From: Mya arenaria
Lineage: Eukaryota > Mollusca > Bivalvia > Myida > Myidae
Assembly (NCBI RefSeq): GCF_026914265.1
Contig: NC_069129.1
Coordinates: 13,298,269 to 13,362,268 of the forward strand
DNA: 64,000 nt
Reading direction: 5' to 3'
Part shown: in pieces, positions 1 through 12,044 of the stretch
Layout: every line of letters begins with the position of its first letter
Numbering within the stretch: the first letter of the stretch is position 1
Position numbers and translations under genes: made by a program
The notes under the pieces: generated by a model
Seen by the model: only the letters and a program-made list of their open reading frames with translations
Database searches by the model: none
Told to the model about the DNA's origin: nothing

Positions 1-106
1 TACCCATTTTATTATTCTCTTTGAACTTCATACAGTGACAATGAAAAAAGGAAAATTACTGGCGACAGCCTCGGTAATGAAAAAAATTGAATACAAATCC
101 TGTTCA

Positions 107-445
107 GAGGCACATGGGTCCTAACAACACTGAATAAGAGAATCATAGTACTACAAACACAACAAACAAACCAGACATGCATCAAATTAGCTTTACCAAT
201 AAATAATGGGATTACTATAGGCAAGGGTCAGTATAACATAAGTATACTATGGACTTTAACTAGTTTGGTTGGCCATAACCTCACACTTGTACCAAAGATA
301 TCAAAAATTACAAAATTAAAAATATAAGCCTCATCAGAGCAAGCATCAATTTGAAAACAATGAAGAATAAAGTTAAACTAATATATAAACTGATAAAGTA
401 GTTGCAAGTGCTCAACAACTGGATACCGACATCACCTGCAAACAC
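107..445 (-). repeat. Left inverted flank of the 76-bp satellite block
   Basis: Read on the minus strand, this stretch matches the plus strand at about 13,420-13,765 and, beyond an inserted element, 14,169-14,225. Shared landmarks in the same order are CTCTGATGAGGCT, AATTTTGTAAT, ACAAGTGTGA, GTTATGGCCA, AGTAATCCCATT and TTGGTAAAGCT; by eye about 80-85% of bases agree over the best 100. The two copies face each other across the whole satellite block. Positions 1-106 show no clear match, so the repeat may end near 107, but the window edge is too close to be sure. Confidence 0.7.
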
Positions 446-959
446 ATAAATCAAGTAAGCCAATTGGTCAGTTAAAAACTTATTGTCGTCTTGCTTAATA
501 CTGTATGCATAGGAAATATAACTACCATGGATGCCAGCCCTGAGAATTTTACTCTGGCCTCTTCATTTGCTATTGTCATGTTGACTCTCCATCTTTTTTG
601 AATGCTCTTCTTGGTGTATGTCTGTGAACTTTGCCAGGCTTTGCTAATATATTGAAGTATGGGTATTAACACATAATTAATAGAAACACAATGTTTTCAA
701 GATATAAACATTACTTTGAACTTTATAGTAGGTACTTAATGTACATGTTATAATATTGCATTTCTATCTGGTTGATTTGAGACGATAATTCTCAAAAGAA
801 AACTGAAGTAATGACTTATTTAATCTTCATTCAAGAGAGGATCCACACATAGTCAAGATCTCACTCAAGAATTGATCTACAAGTAGTCACCAACTTCATT
901 CAAGAAAGGGCCTACAAGTAGCCCTTACTGTATTCAAGATTTCTTAGTGTTTTCTCAAA
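446..959. other. Unassigned noncoding stretch before the satellite
   Basis: No supported gene. The minus strand at about 515-545 carries a satellite-like string (GCTGGCATCCATGG), which hints that degraded monomers in the opposite orientation lie here. Positions 820-960 contain a short internal near-duplication (CTTCATTCAAGA followed by CTACAAGTAG). Confidence 0.35.
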
Positions 960-3900
960 CTTTGGTTATTTTTTATTAATTTTTGGCTCTTAATGCTGCC
1001 AGCCATGGTCTATGTTTTAAGTGACTCTGTTTCTTTTTGTACAATTATGGTGTTACTTTAGTTTTTTAGCTATTTTTGCCAGCATCCATGGTCTACACAT
1101 TTTAAGTGTTCTTTTTGTTATTGGCAGACATGGTCTATATATTAAGTGATTTTTTAACCAATTTGTTGCGAGTTTTTCTTCCTTGTAGGTAGTTAGCTTC
1201 TATTTCTAAGTGACTCGAACCATAAGGTTGTTACCATAATTTGTTAATGGCTTTTTATGCTCAGACAGCAATGATGTATTTTATAAGTGACTTTAAACAA
1301 TTTTGGTGTTAATTTATTGTAAAATTGTCTCTTTTTGCTCACATCCATGCTTTATGTATGTGTGACTTTGAACCAATTTGTTGCGAAAGTAGTTGCTTAG
1401 TTTATATTTTGAACGCTTTTGGTTATTCTAGTTTTATGTGATTTTGTCCCATTTTCTTTTGACCTTGGATTGGTTTTGGCAATTTCTCCTTGCAGCTATG
1501 TTATATGTATGAAATGGCATTGAGCCATTTTGTTATAACCTTAGTTATTTTTGCCTCTTTTTCCTTGCATCCATGATCCATGTAGAAATATGTGCATTCG
1601 ATATCAATTAATTAATCAATTTATCTATGTTTTAATCTGTCTTTGAACCCTTTTGTTGTTTTTTAGGATTATTTTTTACTTATTTTTGTATCATGTTGGA
1701 TCTCTTGTCATTGATTTTAGTGAATTTTAATCCATTTTGTATATTCTAATGGCTGTTATTGGCTCTTTGCTGGCAGTATGTTTGAAGTGATCTCCATTTT
1801 GTTGTCAAATAAATGAGTTTGATTTTGGCTCTTTTTTCTGTCAGCCTTGCTGGCATCAAATATCTATGTATTAATTGACTTAACCTTTTTTTTTATTTTA
1901 TTTTTTATTTTTCCTGGCATTCATTATTTATTTTATTAGTAACTATGAAATATTTGGTAGTATCTTAAAGTTGTTTTTAATCCTTTTGCCGACAGTCATT
2001 GTATATGTATGTATTTAGTCATTTTGAGCTATTTGAGTTACTTTGATTTATTGTCATGCATTTTATTGTTGGCTCTTTTATATGGAAACCATGATGTATG
2101 TGTTAACTGTTAAGTGTTTATGAACTGTTCTCGTTCCCGTGTTAACCATGATCGTTTGTCATGGCTGGCAACCATGCAGTATATAAAAGGTAACAAGCAA
2201 ACATTTAGTTGCTACCTAAGTTTTGTTTGGCTCTTTTTCTTACATTCGTGATTTGTGTATTAATCCATGTTTTAAGTGACTGAACCAAGTTGATATGACC
2301 TTAGTCTGTTTTTGACTTTTGTAAACTCACAACCTAATTTTATGTATTCAGATATTTTGTAACCATTTTGTTTTTACTTTTGTTTTTTGCTGGCAGACAT
2401 ATTAATACTTGGTGATATTTTGCCACCTTAAGTGTTTTTGACTCTTTTCTTGCAACCATGATGTGTGTGTAATAATAGGTTTTGGAATTATTTTGTTCTT
2501 ACTTAAACCTGTTTTTTGACTATGCTCTTTGTCCTTGGTGAGATTAAGCAATTTTGTTGTTACCTTAATTGTTTTTTTTACTCTTTTTCTCTTTTTGGTA
2601 GGATCAATGATGTATGTTTTAAGTGGTTTGAGAACCATTTTTTTGTTACCTTAGTTGTTTTTGGCTCTTTTTGCTAGTGCCCATGATGTATGTTTTAAGT
2701 GGTTTGAGAACCATTTTTTTGTTACCTTAGTTGTTATACCCCCCAAAACAAAGTTTGGGGGGGGTATACTGGAATCGGGTTGTCCGTCCGTCTGTCCGTC
2801 CGTTTTTTTTTTGTCCGGGATTCATCTTTGTCGTTATTGAACAAATCTTTTTCAAACTTTCAGATATTAATGGCCATGATGTAAACTTGCGCCTCTGTGA
2901 AATTGGTACGGGTCACATGACCCTGACCAGAGTTATCTCCCCTTGATGTGTTAAAGTAGGCAAAATAAGCCCTGTCCGGGATTCATCTTTGTTATTATTC
3001 AACAAATCTTTATCAAACTTTCAGAAATTAATGGCCATGTTGTAAACTTTCGCCTCTGTGAATTTGGTACAGGTCACATGACCCTGACTGGAGTTATCTC
3101 CCCTTGATGTGTTAAAGTAGACAAAATAAGCCCTGTCCGGGATTCATCTTTGTTATTATTCAACAAATCTTTATCAAACTTTCAGAAATTAATGGCCATG
3201 TTGTAAACTTTCGCCTCTGTGAATTTGGTACAGGTCACATGACCCTGACTGGAGTTATCTCCCCTTGATGTGTTAAAGTAGGCAAAATAAGCCCTGTCCG
3301 GGATTCATCTTTGTTATTATTCAACAAATCTTTATCAAACTTTCAGAAATTAATGGCCATGTTGTAAACTTTCGCCTTTGTGAATTTGGTACAGGTCACA
3401 TGACCCTGACTGGAGTTATCTCCCCTTGTTTTTGACTATTTTTGCTAGCATCCATGATGTATGTTTTAAGTGGTTTTAGAACCATTTTGTTCTTATCTTA
3501 GTTGCCATTAACTCTTTATCAAACATCCATGATGTATGTATTAAGTGGTTTGAGAACCATTTTGTTGTTACCTTAGTTGTTTTTGGCTCTTTTTGCTAGC
3601 ATCCATAAGAATGTATTAAGTGGTTTGAGAACCATTTTGTTGTTACCTTAGTTGTTTTTTGCTCTTTTTGCTAGCATCCATGATGTATGTTTTAAGTGGT
3701 TTGAGAACCATTTGGTTGTTACCTTAGTTGTTTTTGGCTCTTTTTGCTAGCATCCATGATGTATGTTTTAAGTGGTTTGAGAACCATTTGGTTGTTACCT
3801 TAGTTGTTTATGGCTCTTTTTGCTAGCATCCATGATGAATGTATTAAGTGGTTTTAGACCCATTTGGTTGTTACCTAAGTTGTTTTTTGCTCTTTTTGCT

Positions 3901-6900
3901 AGCATTCATGATGAATGTATTAAGTGGTTTTAGACCCATTTGGTTGTTACCTAAGTTGTTTTATGCTCTTTTTGCTAGCATCCATGATGAATGTATTAAG
4001 TGGTTTTAGACCCATTTGGTTGTTACCTAAGTTGTTTTATGCTCTTTTTGCTAGCATCCATGATGAATGTATTAAGTGGTTTTAGACCCATTTGGTTGTT
4101 ACCTAAGTTGTTTTATGCTCTTTTTGCTAGCATCCATGATGAATGTTTTAAGTGGTTTGAGAACCATTTGGTTGTTACCTTAGTTGTTTATGGCTCATTT
4201 TGCTAGCATCCATGATGAATGTATTAAGTGGTTTTAGACCCATTTGGTTGTTACCTAAGTTGTTTTATGCTCTTTTTGCTAGGTTGTTACCTAAGTTGTT
4301 TTATGCTCTTTTTGCTAGCATCCATGATGTATGTTTTAAGTGGTTTGAGAACCATTTGGTTGTTACCTTAGTTGTTTATGGCTCATTTTGCTAGCATCCA
4401 TGATGAATGTATTAAGTGGTTTTAGAACCATTTAGTTCTTATATCAGTTGCCATTAACTCTTTATCAAGCATCCATGATGTAAGTATTAAGTAGTTTCAG
4501 AATCAGTTTGGTTGTTACCTAAGTTGTTTTATGCTCTTTTTGCTAGCATCCATGATGAATGTATTAAGTGGTTTTAGACCCATTTGGTTGTTACCTAAGT
4601 TGTTTTATGCTCTTTTTGCTAGCATCCATGATAAATGTATTAAGTGGTTTTAGACCCATTTGGTTGTTACCTAAGTTGTTTTATGCTCTTTTTGCTAGCA
4701 TTCATGATGAATGTATTAAGTGGTTTTAGACCCATTTGGTTGTTACCTAAGTTGTTTTATGCTCTTTTTGCTAGCATCCATGATGAATGTATTAAGTGGT
4801 TTTAGACCCATTTGGTTGTTGCCTAAGTTGTTTTATGCTCTTTTTGCTAGCATCCATGATGAATGTATTAAGTGGTTTTAGACCCATTTGGTTGTTACCT
4901 AAGTTGTTTTATGCTCTTTTTGCTAGCATCCATGATGAATGTATTAAGTGGTTTTAGACCCATTTTGTTGTTACCTAAGTTGTTTTATGCTCTTTTTGCT
5001 AGCATCCATGATGAATGTATTAAGTGGTTTTAGACCCATTTGGTTGTTACCTAAGTTGTTTTATGCTCTTTTTGCTAGCATCCATGATGAATGTATTAAG
5101 TGGTTTTAGACCCATTTGGTTGTTACCTAAGTTGTTTTATGCTCTTTTTGCTAGCATCCATGATGAATGTATTAAGTGGTTTTAGACCCATTTGGTTGTT
5201 ACCTAAGTTGTTTTTTGCTCTTTTTGCTAGCATTCATGATGAATGTATTAAGTGGTTTTAGACCCATTTGGTTGTTACCTAAGTTGTTTTATGCTCTTTT
5301 TGCTAGCATCCATGATGAATGTATTAAGTGGTTTTAGACCCATTTGGTTGTTACCTAAGTTGTTTTATGCTCTTTTTGCTAGCATTTATGATGAATGTAT
5401 TAAGTGGTTTTAGACCCATTTGGTTGTTACCTAAGTTGTTTTATGCTCTTTTTGCTAGCATCCATGATGAATGTATTAAGTGGTTTTAGAACCATTTGGT
5501 TGTTACCTAAGTTGTTTTATGCTCTTTTTGCTAGCATTCATGATGAATGTATTAAGTGGTTTTAGACCCATTTGGTTGTTACCTAAGTTGTTTTATGCTC
5601 TTTTTGCTAGCATTCATGATGAATGTATTAAGTGGTTTTAGACCCATTTGGTTGTTACCTAAGTTTTTTTATGCTCTTTTTGCTAGCATCCATGATGAAT
5701 GTATTAAGTGGTTTTAGACCCATTTGGTTGTTACCTAAGTTGTTTTATGCTCTTTTTGCTAGCATTCATGATGAATGTATTTAGTGGTTTTAGACCCATT
5801 TGGTTGTTACCTAAGTTGTTTTATGCTCTTTTTGCTAGCATCCATGATGAATGTATTAAGTGGTTTTAGACCCATTTGATTGTTACCTAAGTTGTTTTAT
5901 GCTCTTTTTGCTAGCATTTATGATGAATGTATTAAGTGGTTTTAGACCCATTTGGTTGTTACCTAAGTTGTTTTATGCCCTTTTTGCTAGCATCCATGAT
6001 GAATCTATTAAGTGGTTTTAGAACCATTTTGTTGTTATATAGGTTTTTTTTGCTCTTTGTGCTAGCATCCATGATGTATGTGTTAAGTTATTTGTTTACA
6101 AATGTGTTGGTACCTTGGTACCTTGCTAGCACATGAAGTGGTTTTAGAACAATTGTATTGGTACCTTCATTGTATTGGACTCTTTATGCTAGCATCCATG
6201 ATGTATGTATTAAGTGGTTTCAGAACCATTTTCTTGTTACCTTCGTGGCTTTTTGGCTCCTGCTAGCACCCATGATGTATGTGTTAAGGGGTTATAGAAC
6301 CATTTTGTTGTTACCTTTGTTGTTTTTGGCTCTTTTTGGTAGCATCCTTGATGCATGTTTAAAGTTGTTTTAAAACATTTTTGTTGTTACCTTTGTTGTT
6401 TTTGCCTCTTTTGGCTAGTAAACATATGTATATTTTAAGTAGCTTAAGAACCATTTTGTTGTTTCCTTAGTTGTTTTTTACCCTTTTGCTAGCATCTATG
6501 ATGTATGTTTTAAGTGGTTTAAAACTTATTTGATTGTTTTACTCTTTTTGTTCTTAGCACCCATAACGTTTGTTTTGAGTGTTTCTAAAACCATTTTTGT
6601 TGTTACCTTACTTGATTTTTACTTTTTTTACTAGCATCCTTGATGTTTGTTTTAAGTGGTTTCAGAACAATTTTGTTTTTACATGTACCTTAGTGGTTTT
6701 TGACTCTTTTTGCTAGCATCCATGATTGATGTTTTAAGTGGTTTAAGAAACAATTATGTTGTTACCTTAGTTGTTTTGGCTCTTTTCTCTAGTATCAATG
6801 ATGTATGTGTTGAGTGATTTGAGAACCATTTTGTTGTTACCTTAGTTGTTTTTTGGCACTTTTGCTAGCATCCATAAGAATGTTTTAAGTGGTTTGAGAA

Positions 6901-7300
6901 CTATTTTGTTGTTACCTTAGTTGTTTTTTGGCACTTTTGCTAGCATCCATAAGAATGTTTAAAGTGGTTTGAGAACTATTTTGTTGTTACCTTAGTTGTT
7001 TTGACTTTTTTTCAAGTATTCATATTAATGTATGTATTAAGGGTTGGAGAAGGATTTTGTTATCTTAGTTGTTTTTGACTCTTTTGTTAGCATCCATAAT
7101 GCATGTTTAAAATGGTTTGAGAACTATTTTGTTGTTACCTTAGTTGTTTTTGGCTCTTTTGCAAGGTTCAATAATGTATGTTTTAAGTGATTTTAGTACC
7201 ATTTTGTTGTTATCTTAGTTGTTTTGACTTTTTTGCAAGCATTCATAATAATGTATTACTTGGTTTGAGAACAATGTTTTGTTACCTAAGTTGTTTTTTT
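960..7300 (+). repeat. 76-bp satellite block, main part
   Basis: The consensus monomer runs through the landmarks GCTCTTTTTGCTAGCATCC, ATGATGAATGTATTAAGTGG and GGTTGTTACCTAAGTTG. The 76-bp period was measured between identical landmarks (5,085 and 5,161). About 28 nearly identical copies lie at 3,840-5,990. Copies become steadily more diverged outwards, so that at 960-2,700 and 6,380-7,300 only the landmarks survive, many with the variant GATGTATGTTTTAAGTGG. A 691-bp element at 2,738-3,428 interrupts it. Short open frames inside are by-products of the repeat and are not genes. The block continues at 11,034-12,044 and 13,112-13,420. Confidence 0.9.
2738..3428 (+). mobile_element. Pearl-like element with 161-bp cores, inserted in the satellite
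   Basis: It starts with a perfect-looking hairpin (ATACCCCCC facing GGGGGGTAT, about 2,737-2,767), followed by a TCCG simple repeat (2,778-2,804), then four tandem cores starting at 2,813, 2,974, 3,135 and 3,296, a spacing of 161 bp each time. The last core stops at CTCCCCTTG and the 76-bp host satellite resumes directly. No third copy of the hairpin arm or 3' hairpin is present, so the 3' end is either truncated or unlike the other families. Architecture matches the described bivalve pearl elements; the family assignment is inference. Confidence 0.75.
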
Positions 7301-8905
7301 AGCTCACCTGTCACTTTGTGACATGGTGAGCTTTTGTGATCGCCTTTTGTCCTGCGTCCGTCGTGCGGCGTGCGGCGTGCGTCGTGCGTCAACAATTTAC
7401 TTAAAAGACATCTCCTCCTTAACCGCTGGGCCAATATTAATAAAACTTCATAGGGATGTTTCTTGGGTGGTCTTCTATCAAAGTTGTTCAAAGAATTCAA
7501 TTCCATGCAGAACTCTGGTTGCCATGGCAACCAAAAGGAAACACTTTAAAAATCTTCTTCTCCCAAACCACAAGGCTTAGGTCGTTGATATATGGTAGGT
7601 AGGATCACCAAATGGTCCTCTACCAAGATTGTTCAAATTATGGCCCTTGGGTCAAAATTGGCCCCGCCCCGGGGGGTCATGGGTATTCTCTATATGTTTA
7701 TAGTGAAAACTTAAAAAATCTTCTTCTCTGAACTTACTTGGCCTAGAGCTTGATATTTGGCATGATTCATCGTCTAGTGGACCTTTACAAAGTTTGTTCA
7801 GATTATGGCCCTGGGGTCAAAATTGGCCCCGCCCCGGGGGGTCATGGGTATTCTCTATATGTTTAGAGTTAAAACTTCAAAAATCTTCTCCTCTGAACTT
7901 ACTTGGACTAGAGCTTAGATATTTGGCATGATTCATCGTCTAGTGGACCTTTACAAAGATTGTTCAAATTATGGCCTTGGTGTCAAAATTGGCCCCGCCC
8001 CGGGGGTCTTGGGTTTTCTATATATGTTTATAGTGAAAACTTCAAAAATCTTGTCCTCTGAACTTACTTGGCCTAGAGCTTAGATATTTGGCATGATTCA
8101 TCGTCTAGTGAACCTCTACAAAGTGTGTTCAAATTATGGCCCTTGGGTTAAAATTGGCCCCGCCCCGGGGGGTCATGGGTTTTCTCTATATGTTTATAGT
8201 GAAAACCTTAAAAAATCTTCTCCTCTGAACTTACTTGACCTAGAGCTTAGATATTTGGCATGATTCATCGTCTAGTGGACCTCTACAAAGTGTATTCAAA
8301 TTATGGCCCTTGGGTCAAAATTGGCCCCGCTCCGGGGGGTCATGGGTTTTCTCTATATGTTTATAGTTAAAACTTAAAAAATCTTGTCCTCTGAACTTAC
8401 TTGGACTAGAGCTTAGATATTTGGCATGATTCATCGTCTAGTGGACCTCTACAAAAATTGTTCAAATTATGGCCTTGGGGTCAAAATTGGCCCCGCCCCC
8501 TTGGGGGGTCATGGGTTTTCTCTATATGTTTATAGTGAAAACCTTAAAAAATCTTCTCCTCTGAACTTACTTGACCTAGAGCTTAGAAATCATCTCCTCT
8601 GAACTTACGTTGCTTAGAGCTTAGATATTTGGCATGATTCATCGTCTAGTGGACCTCTACAAAGTTTGTTCAAATTATGGCCCTGGGGTCAAAATTGGCC
8701 ACAACCCGGGGCTGATGGGTTTTCTCTATATGTGTTATAGTGAAAACTTAAAAAATCTTCTCCGAACTCACAAAGACAAGTAACGTCTTAATTTAAACTG
8801 GATAACATATTTAGTACACATACCAATTTTCAATATGGGCCACATACAACAATTAATAACAAATATACATATATAGATACACACGTTAAATCAAGTAGTG
8901 ACAAG
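7301..8905 (+). mobile_element. Pearl-like element, AGCTCACC family, ~166-bp cores
   Basis: It begins directly after seven T's with AGCTCACC, whose complement GGTGAGCT closes a 5' hairpin by 7,332. A TCCG/GTGC-rich tract follows (7,350-7,388), then a non-repeated head to about 7,610. The core unit contains the GC block GGCCCCGCCCCGGGG at 7,660, 7,825, 7,991, 8,156, 8,323 and 8,489, giving a period of 165-167 bp, plus a longer last unit with an internal duplication near 8,585-8,625. The expected 3' arm and hairpin are not recognisable; 8,770-8,905 is a unique tail before satellite sequence resumes. Open frames here (for example 7,323-7,580) show no protein similarity I can see. Confidence 0.75.
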
Positions 8906-8942
8906 AGCTTAGCATCCATGTTGTACGTTTTAAGTGATTTTT

Positions 8943-8998
8943 AGCTCCACTGGCCGAAGGCCATGGAGCTTATGTCGTCACAGATTGTCCGTCGTGAG

Positions 8999-9034
<36 letters not shown>

Positions 9035-11033
9035 TAAACTTTTACTTTAAACGACATCTCCTCTGAAATTGATAAGCGGATTTTGACAAAACTTCACAGG
9101 AATGTTCCTTTGGTGGTCCTTTACCAAAATTGCTCAAATGGTTCCGGTCCATTGCACAATATGGCCGCCAGAGCTAAAAATAGCAAAATCTTTAAACGAC
9201 ATCTCCTCTGAAACGGTTCGGCAGATTTTGATGAAACTTGACAGTAATGTTCCTTGGGTGGTCCTTTATTAAAATTGCTCAAATGGTTCTGGTCCATTGC
9301 ACAATATGGCCGCCACAGCTAAAAATAGCAAAATCTTTAAACGACATCTCCTCTGAAACGTATAGGCAGATTTTGATGAAACTTGACATAATTGTTCCTT
9401 GGGTGGTCCTTAACCAAAATTGCTCAAATGGTTCCGGTCCGCTGCACAACATGGCTGCCAGGGCAAAAAAAATAGAAAAAACCTTTAAAGAACATCTTCT
9501 CAGAAACCGATGATCAGATTTTGATGAAACTTAACAGAAATGTTCCTTGGATGGTCCTTTATCAAATTTGCTTCAATGGTTTCGGTCCACTGCACAAGAT
9601 GGCCCCCAGAGGTAAAAATAGAAAAACCTTTAAACGACTTCTCCTCAGAAACCGATGATCGTATTGCAATGAAACTTGACAGAAATGTTACTTGGGTAGT
9701 CCTTAACCAAAATAGCCCAAACAGTTCTGGTCTGCTGCACAACATGGGCACCAGAGCTAAGAATAGAAAAAAAAACGTTAAACTACATCTTCTCAGAAAC
9801 CGATTATCAGATTTTGATGAAACTTTACATAAATGTTCATCGGGATGCCCTTTAACCAAAATTGCCCAAATGGTTCCGGTCCGCTGCACAACATGGCTGC
9901 GAGAGTTAAAAATAGAAAAACCTTTAAGGACTTCTCGTCCGCAGTCTTCACGAAAAACATTTTAACCTACCAGCCAGTTGGACTAGCATAATGGCATATT
10001 TTACTAGTCCGAATGACAATCTAGTAGTCCGACTATTTTGCCACATTATAAAACTGTATGCTTGAGGTAAATACCTATTTCAATTGAGCAGCTTGCAGTT
10101 TGAGTAAACATTTCTTTATTATGATGCTCATGCAGTGATAGGGAGTGACATCCTTCTGTTGGGAATAGTGCTCCTTGTTTTTCAGAACCTATGGGTACTA
10201 TGTAAAAACAAAAGGCATCTTGCTTGAATAGACTGTAATAATATCAACATGGTTAGAAAAGAAATGCCATGCTTTAATAGCTTTGATTACATTTTACTAC
10301 TGAATTACCTCCCTTTAATAGAAAAAAAAATAATGTCTTAATTTTTCACGTATAGCATCTTTAAATAATTTTTAAACAATAATAATTTATGAGTAAACAT
10401 ATAAGCATAAAGTTCTCACAAAAAGATCAATTTAAAAACCTTACATTTATACATAGGAAAGTATATATAGACTGAACATTAATTTTCGTTTAAGTGACAT
10501 TCTGAAAGTTTATGAAACAGCTATTTTTAGTAACTTAAATGGCCGAAAAGTGTAAGTGAAACACCAAGTCGATTCTATCTCGTCAGTTCTTGTTCAGGTT
10601 CAGATATTTGCTTCATAATCTATTCAGATTAAATGTTAACTGATGATCAGATTTTGATGAAACTTGACAGAAATGTTCTTTGGGTGGTCATTAACCAAAA
10701 TTTGTTAAATGGTTCCAGTCCACTGCGAACCATGGCTGCCAGAGCTAAAAAATAAAAAAAACTTTATACGACTTGTCGTCGAAACCGATGACCTTTTTTC
10801 GATAAAACTTGACAGAAATGTTTGTTTGGTGCTCCTTTACTCAAATTGCCCAAATCATTTCGGTCCACTGCACAACATGGCAGCCAGAGCTATTAAAGTA
10901 ATTTTTTTTTTAAATAACTTCTCCTCAAAAATTGATGATTGTATTTCTATGAAACTTGACGAAAATGTTCGTTAGGTGGTCTTTGCTTGAACCTTTTGGC
11001 CAGTGGAGCACAGGCACTGATGTGCCTCTTGTT
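8943..11033 (+). mobile_element. Pearl-like element, AGCTCCACTGGCC family, complete ends
   Basis: It follows five T's and opens with AGCTCCACTGGCC, which folds against GGCCATGGAGCT. A TGCG microsatellite lies at about 8,995-9,034. Cores of about 145-148 bp start near 9,052, 9,199, 9,344, 9,491, 9,638 and 9,786 (landmarks ATCTCCTCTGAAA, GATGAAACTTGACAG, TGTTCCTTGGGTGGTCCTT) and resume at about 10,640 after an insertion. The 3' end has the inverted arm GGCCAGTGGAGC (10,998-11,009), a small hairpin (AGGCAC-tgat-GTGCCT) and then CTTGTT. Arm and 5' end form a 12-bp perfect inverted repeat. Flanking satellite shows it went into a T-rich site of the monomer. Confidence 0.85.
9935..10640. other. Unclassified ~705-bp insertion inside a pearl-like element
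   Basis: The 145-bp core periodicity breaks off near 9,935 and returns mid-unit at about 10,640 (GATGATCAGATTTTGATG). The intervening DNA is AT-rich, single copy within this window and has no coding frame. No convincing terminal inverted repeat or target duplication was found by eye, so it may be an insertion or unrelated DNA brought in by rearrangement. Confidence 0.5.
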
Positions 11034-12044
11034 AATCCATTTTGTTGTTGTACCTTAGTTGTTTTGACTTTTTACTAGCATCCATGGGAATGTTTTAAGT
11101 GGTTTCGGAATCATTATGTTGTTATTTTGGTTGTCTTTGACTCTTTTTTTTGCTAGCATTCATGATGTATACGTACATTTTATGAAGTGGTTCAGAACCA
11201 TTTTCTTGTAACTCTAGTTGTTTTTGACCTTTTTGCTAGCATCCATAAGAATGTATTAAGTGGTTTCAAACCACTTTGTTGTTAACTAAGTTGTTTTTGT
11301 TCCTTTGCTAGCTTCAATGATGTATGTTTTAAGTGGTTTTATAACCATTTTGTTGTTACTTAGTTGTTTTTGACTCTTTTTGTTAGCATAATTATCCATG
11401 TTTTAAGAGGTTTTAGAACAATTTTGTTGTAACTTTATTTGTTTGTTTTTACTCTTTTGCAAGCATACTGTTAAAATATATATGTTTTTTTACTTCGTAT
11501 TTGGTTCTTGCAGCTTGTAGTAATGATGTGTGTATTTATTTTTTAAACCATTTTTTGTTACCTTTAATAATTGTTTTGCATTTTTTTTCTGCTGGCTGCT
11601 AAGTGACTTTGAACCCTTTTGATGATACTCTATATTAATTTTGCTTATTTTGCTGACTTCAGTTAGCTATGTATGAAGTGATTTTAAACTTTTTCGTTGT
11701 TACCTTAGTTTTTTTAATATTTCAATTGTTGTCTTCGTTTGTCATATTTTGTTGAAAGCCGCCGTTTATACATCAAGGGACTTTGAACCATTTTGTAGTT
11801 ACCTTTTTTTATTTGTTGTTGTTTATTGTAAGTCTTAATTGATATATTAAGTGACTTTGAACCATTTTGTTGTTACCTTACTTTATATTTGTAGGTAGCT
11901 ATGGCACTTTGGGCTGCATGCATGCTCTATTAATATGTACTTATTTTTTAGCAGGTTATTGTTACCTAATTTTGTTTCGGCTCCTTTTATGGCAGCTTTA
12001 GTCATGGTATTTAGTTAATATGATAATTTTGCAGTCAACTTTTT
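11034..12044 (+). repeat. 76-bp satellite block, right continuation
   Basis: Diverged monomers in the same orientation as the main block: ACCATTTTGTTGTTACCTTAG, GCTAGCATCCAT and TTTAAGTGG recur roughly every 75 bp. About 13 copies can be counted, strongly decayed towards 12,000. This shows that the elements at 7.3-11.0 kb are insertions in one formerly continuous block. Confidence 0.75.

Noticed and set aside
9238-9965. Frames of 91-141 aa on both strands as possible genes
   Set aside because: They lie in the tandem cores of a pearl-like element; the same words repeat each 145 bp and no protein family is visible.
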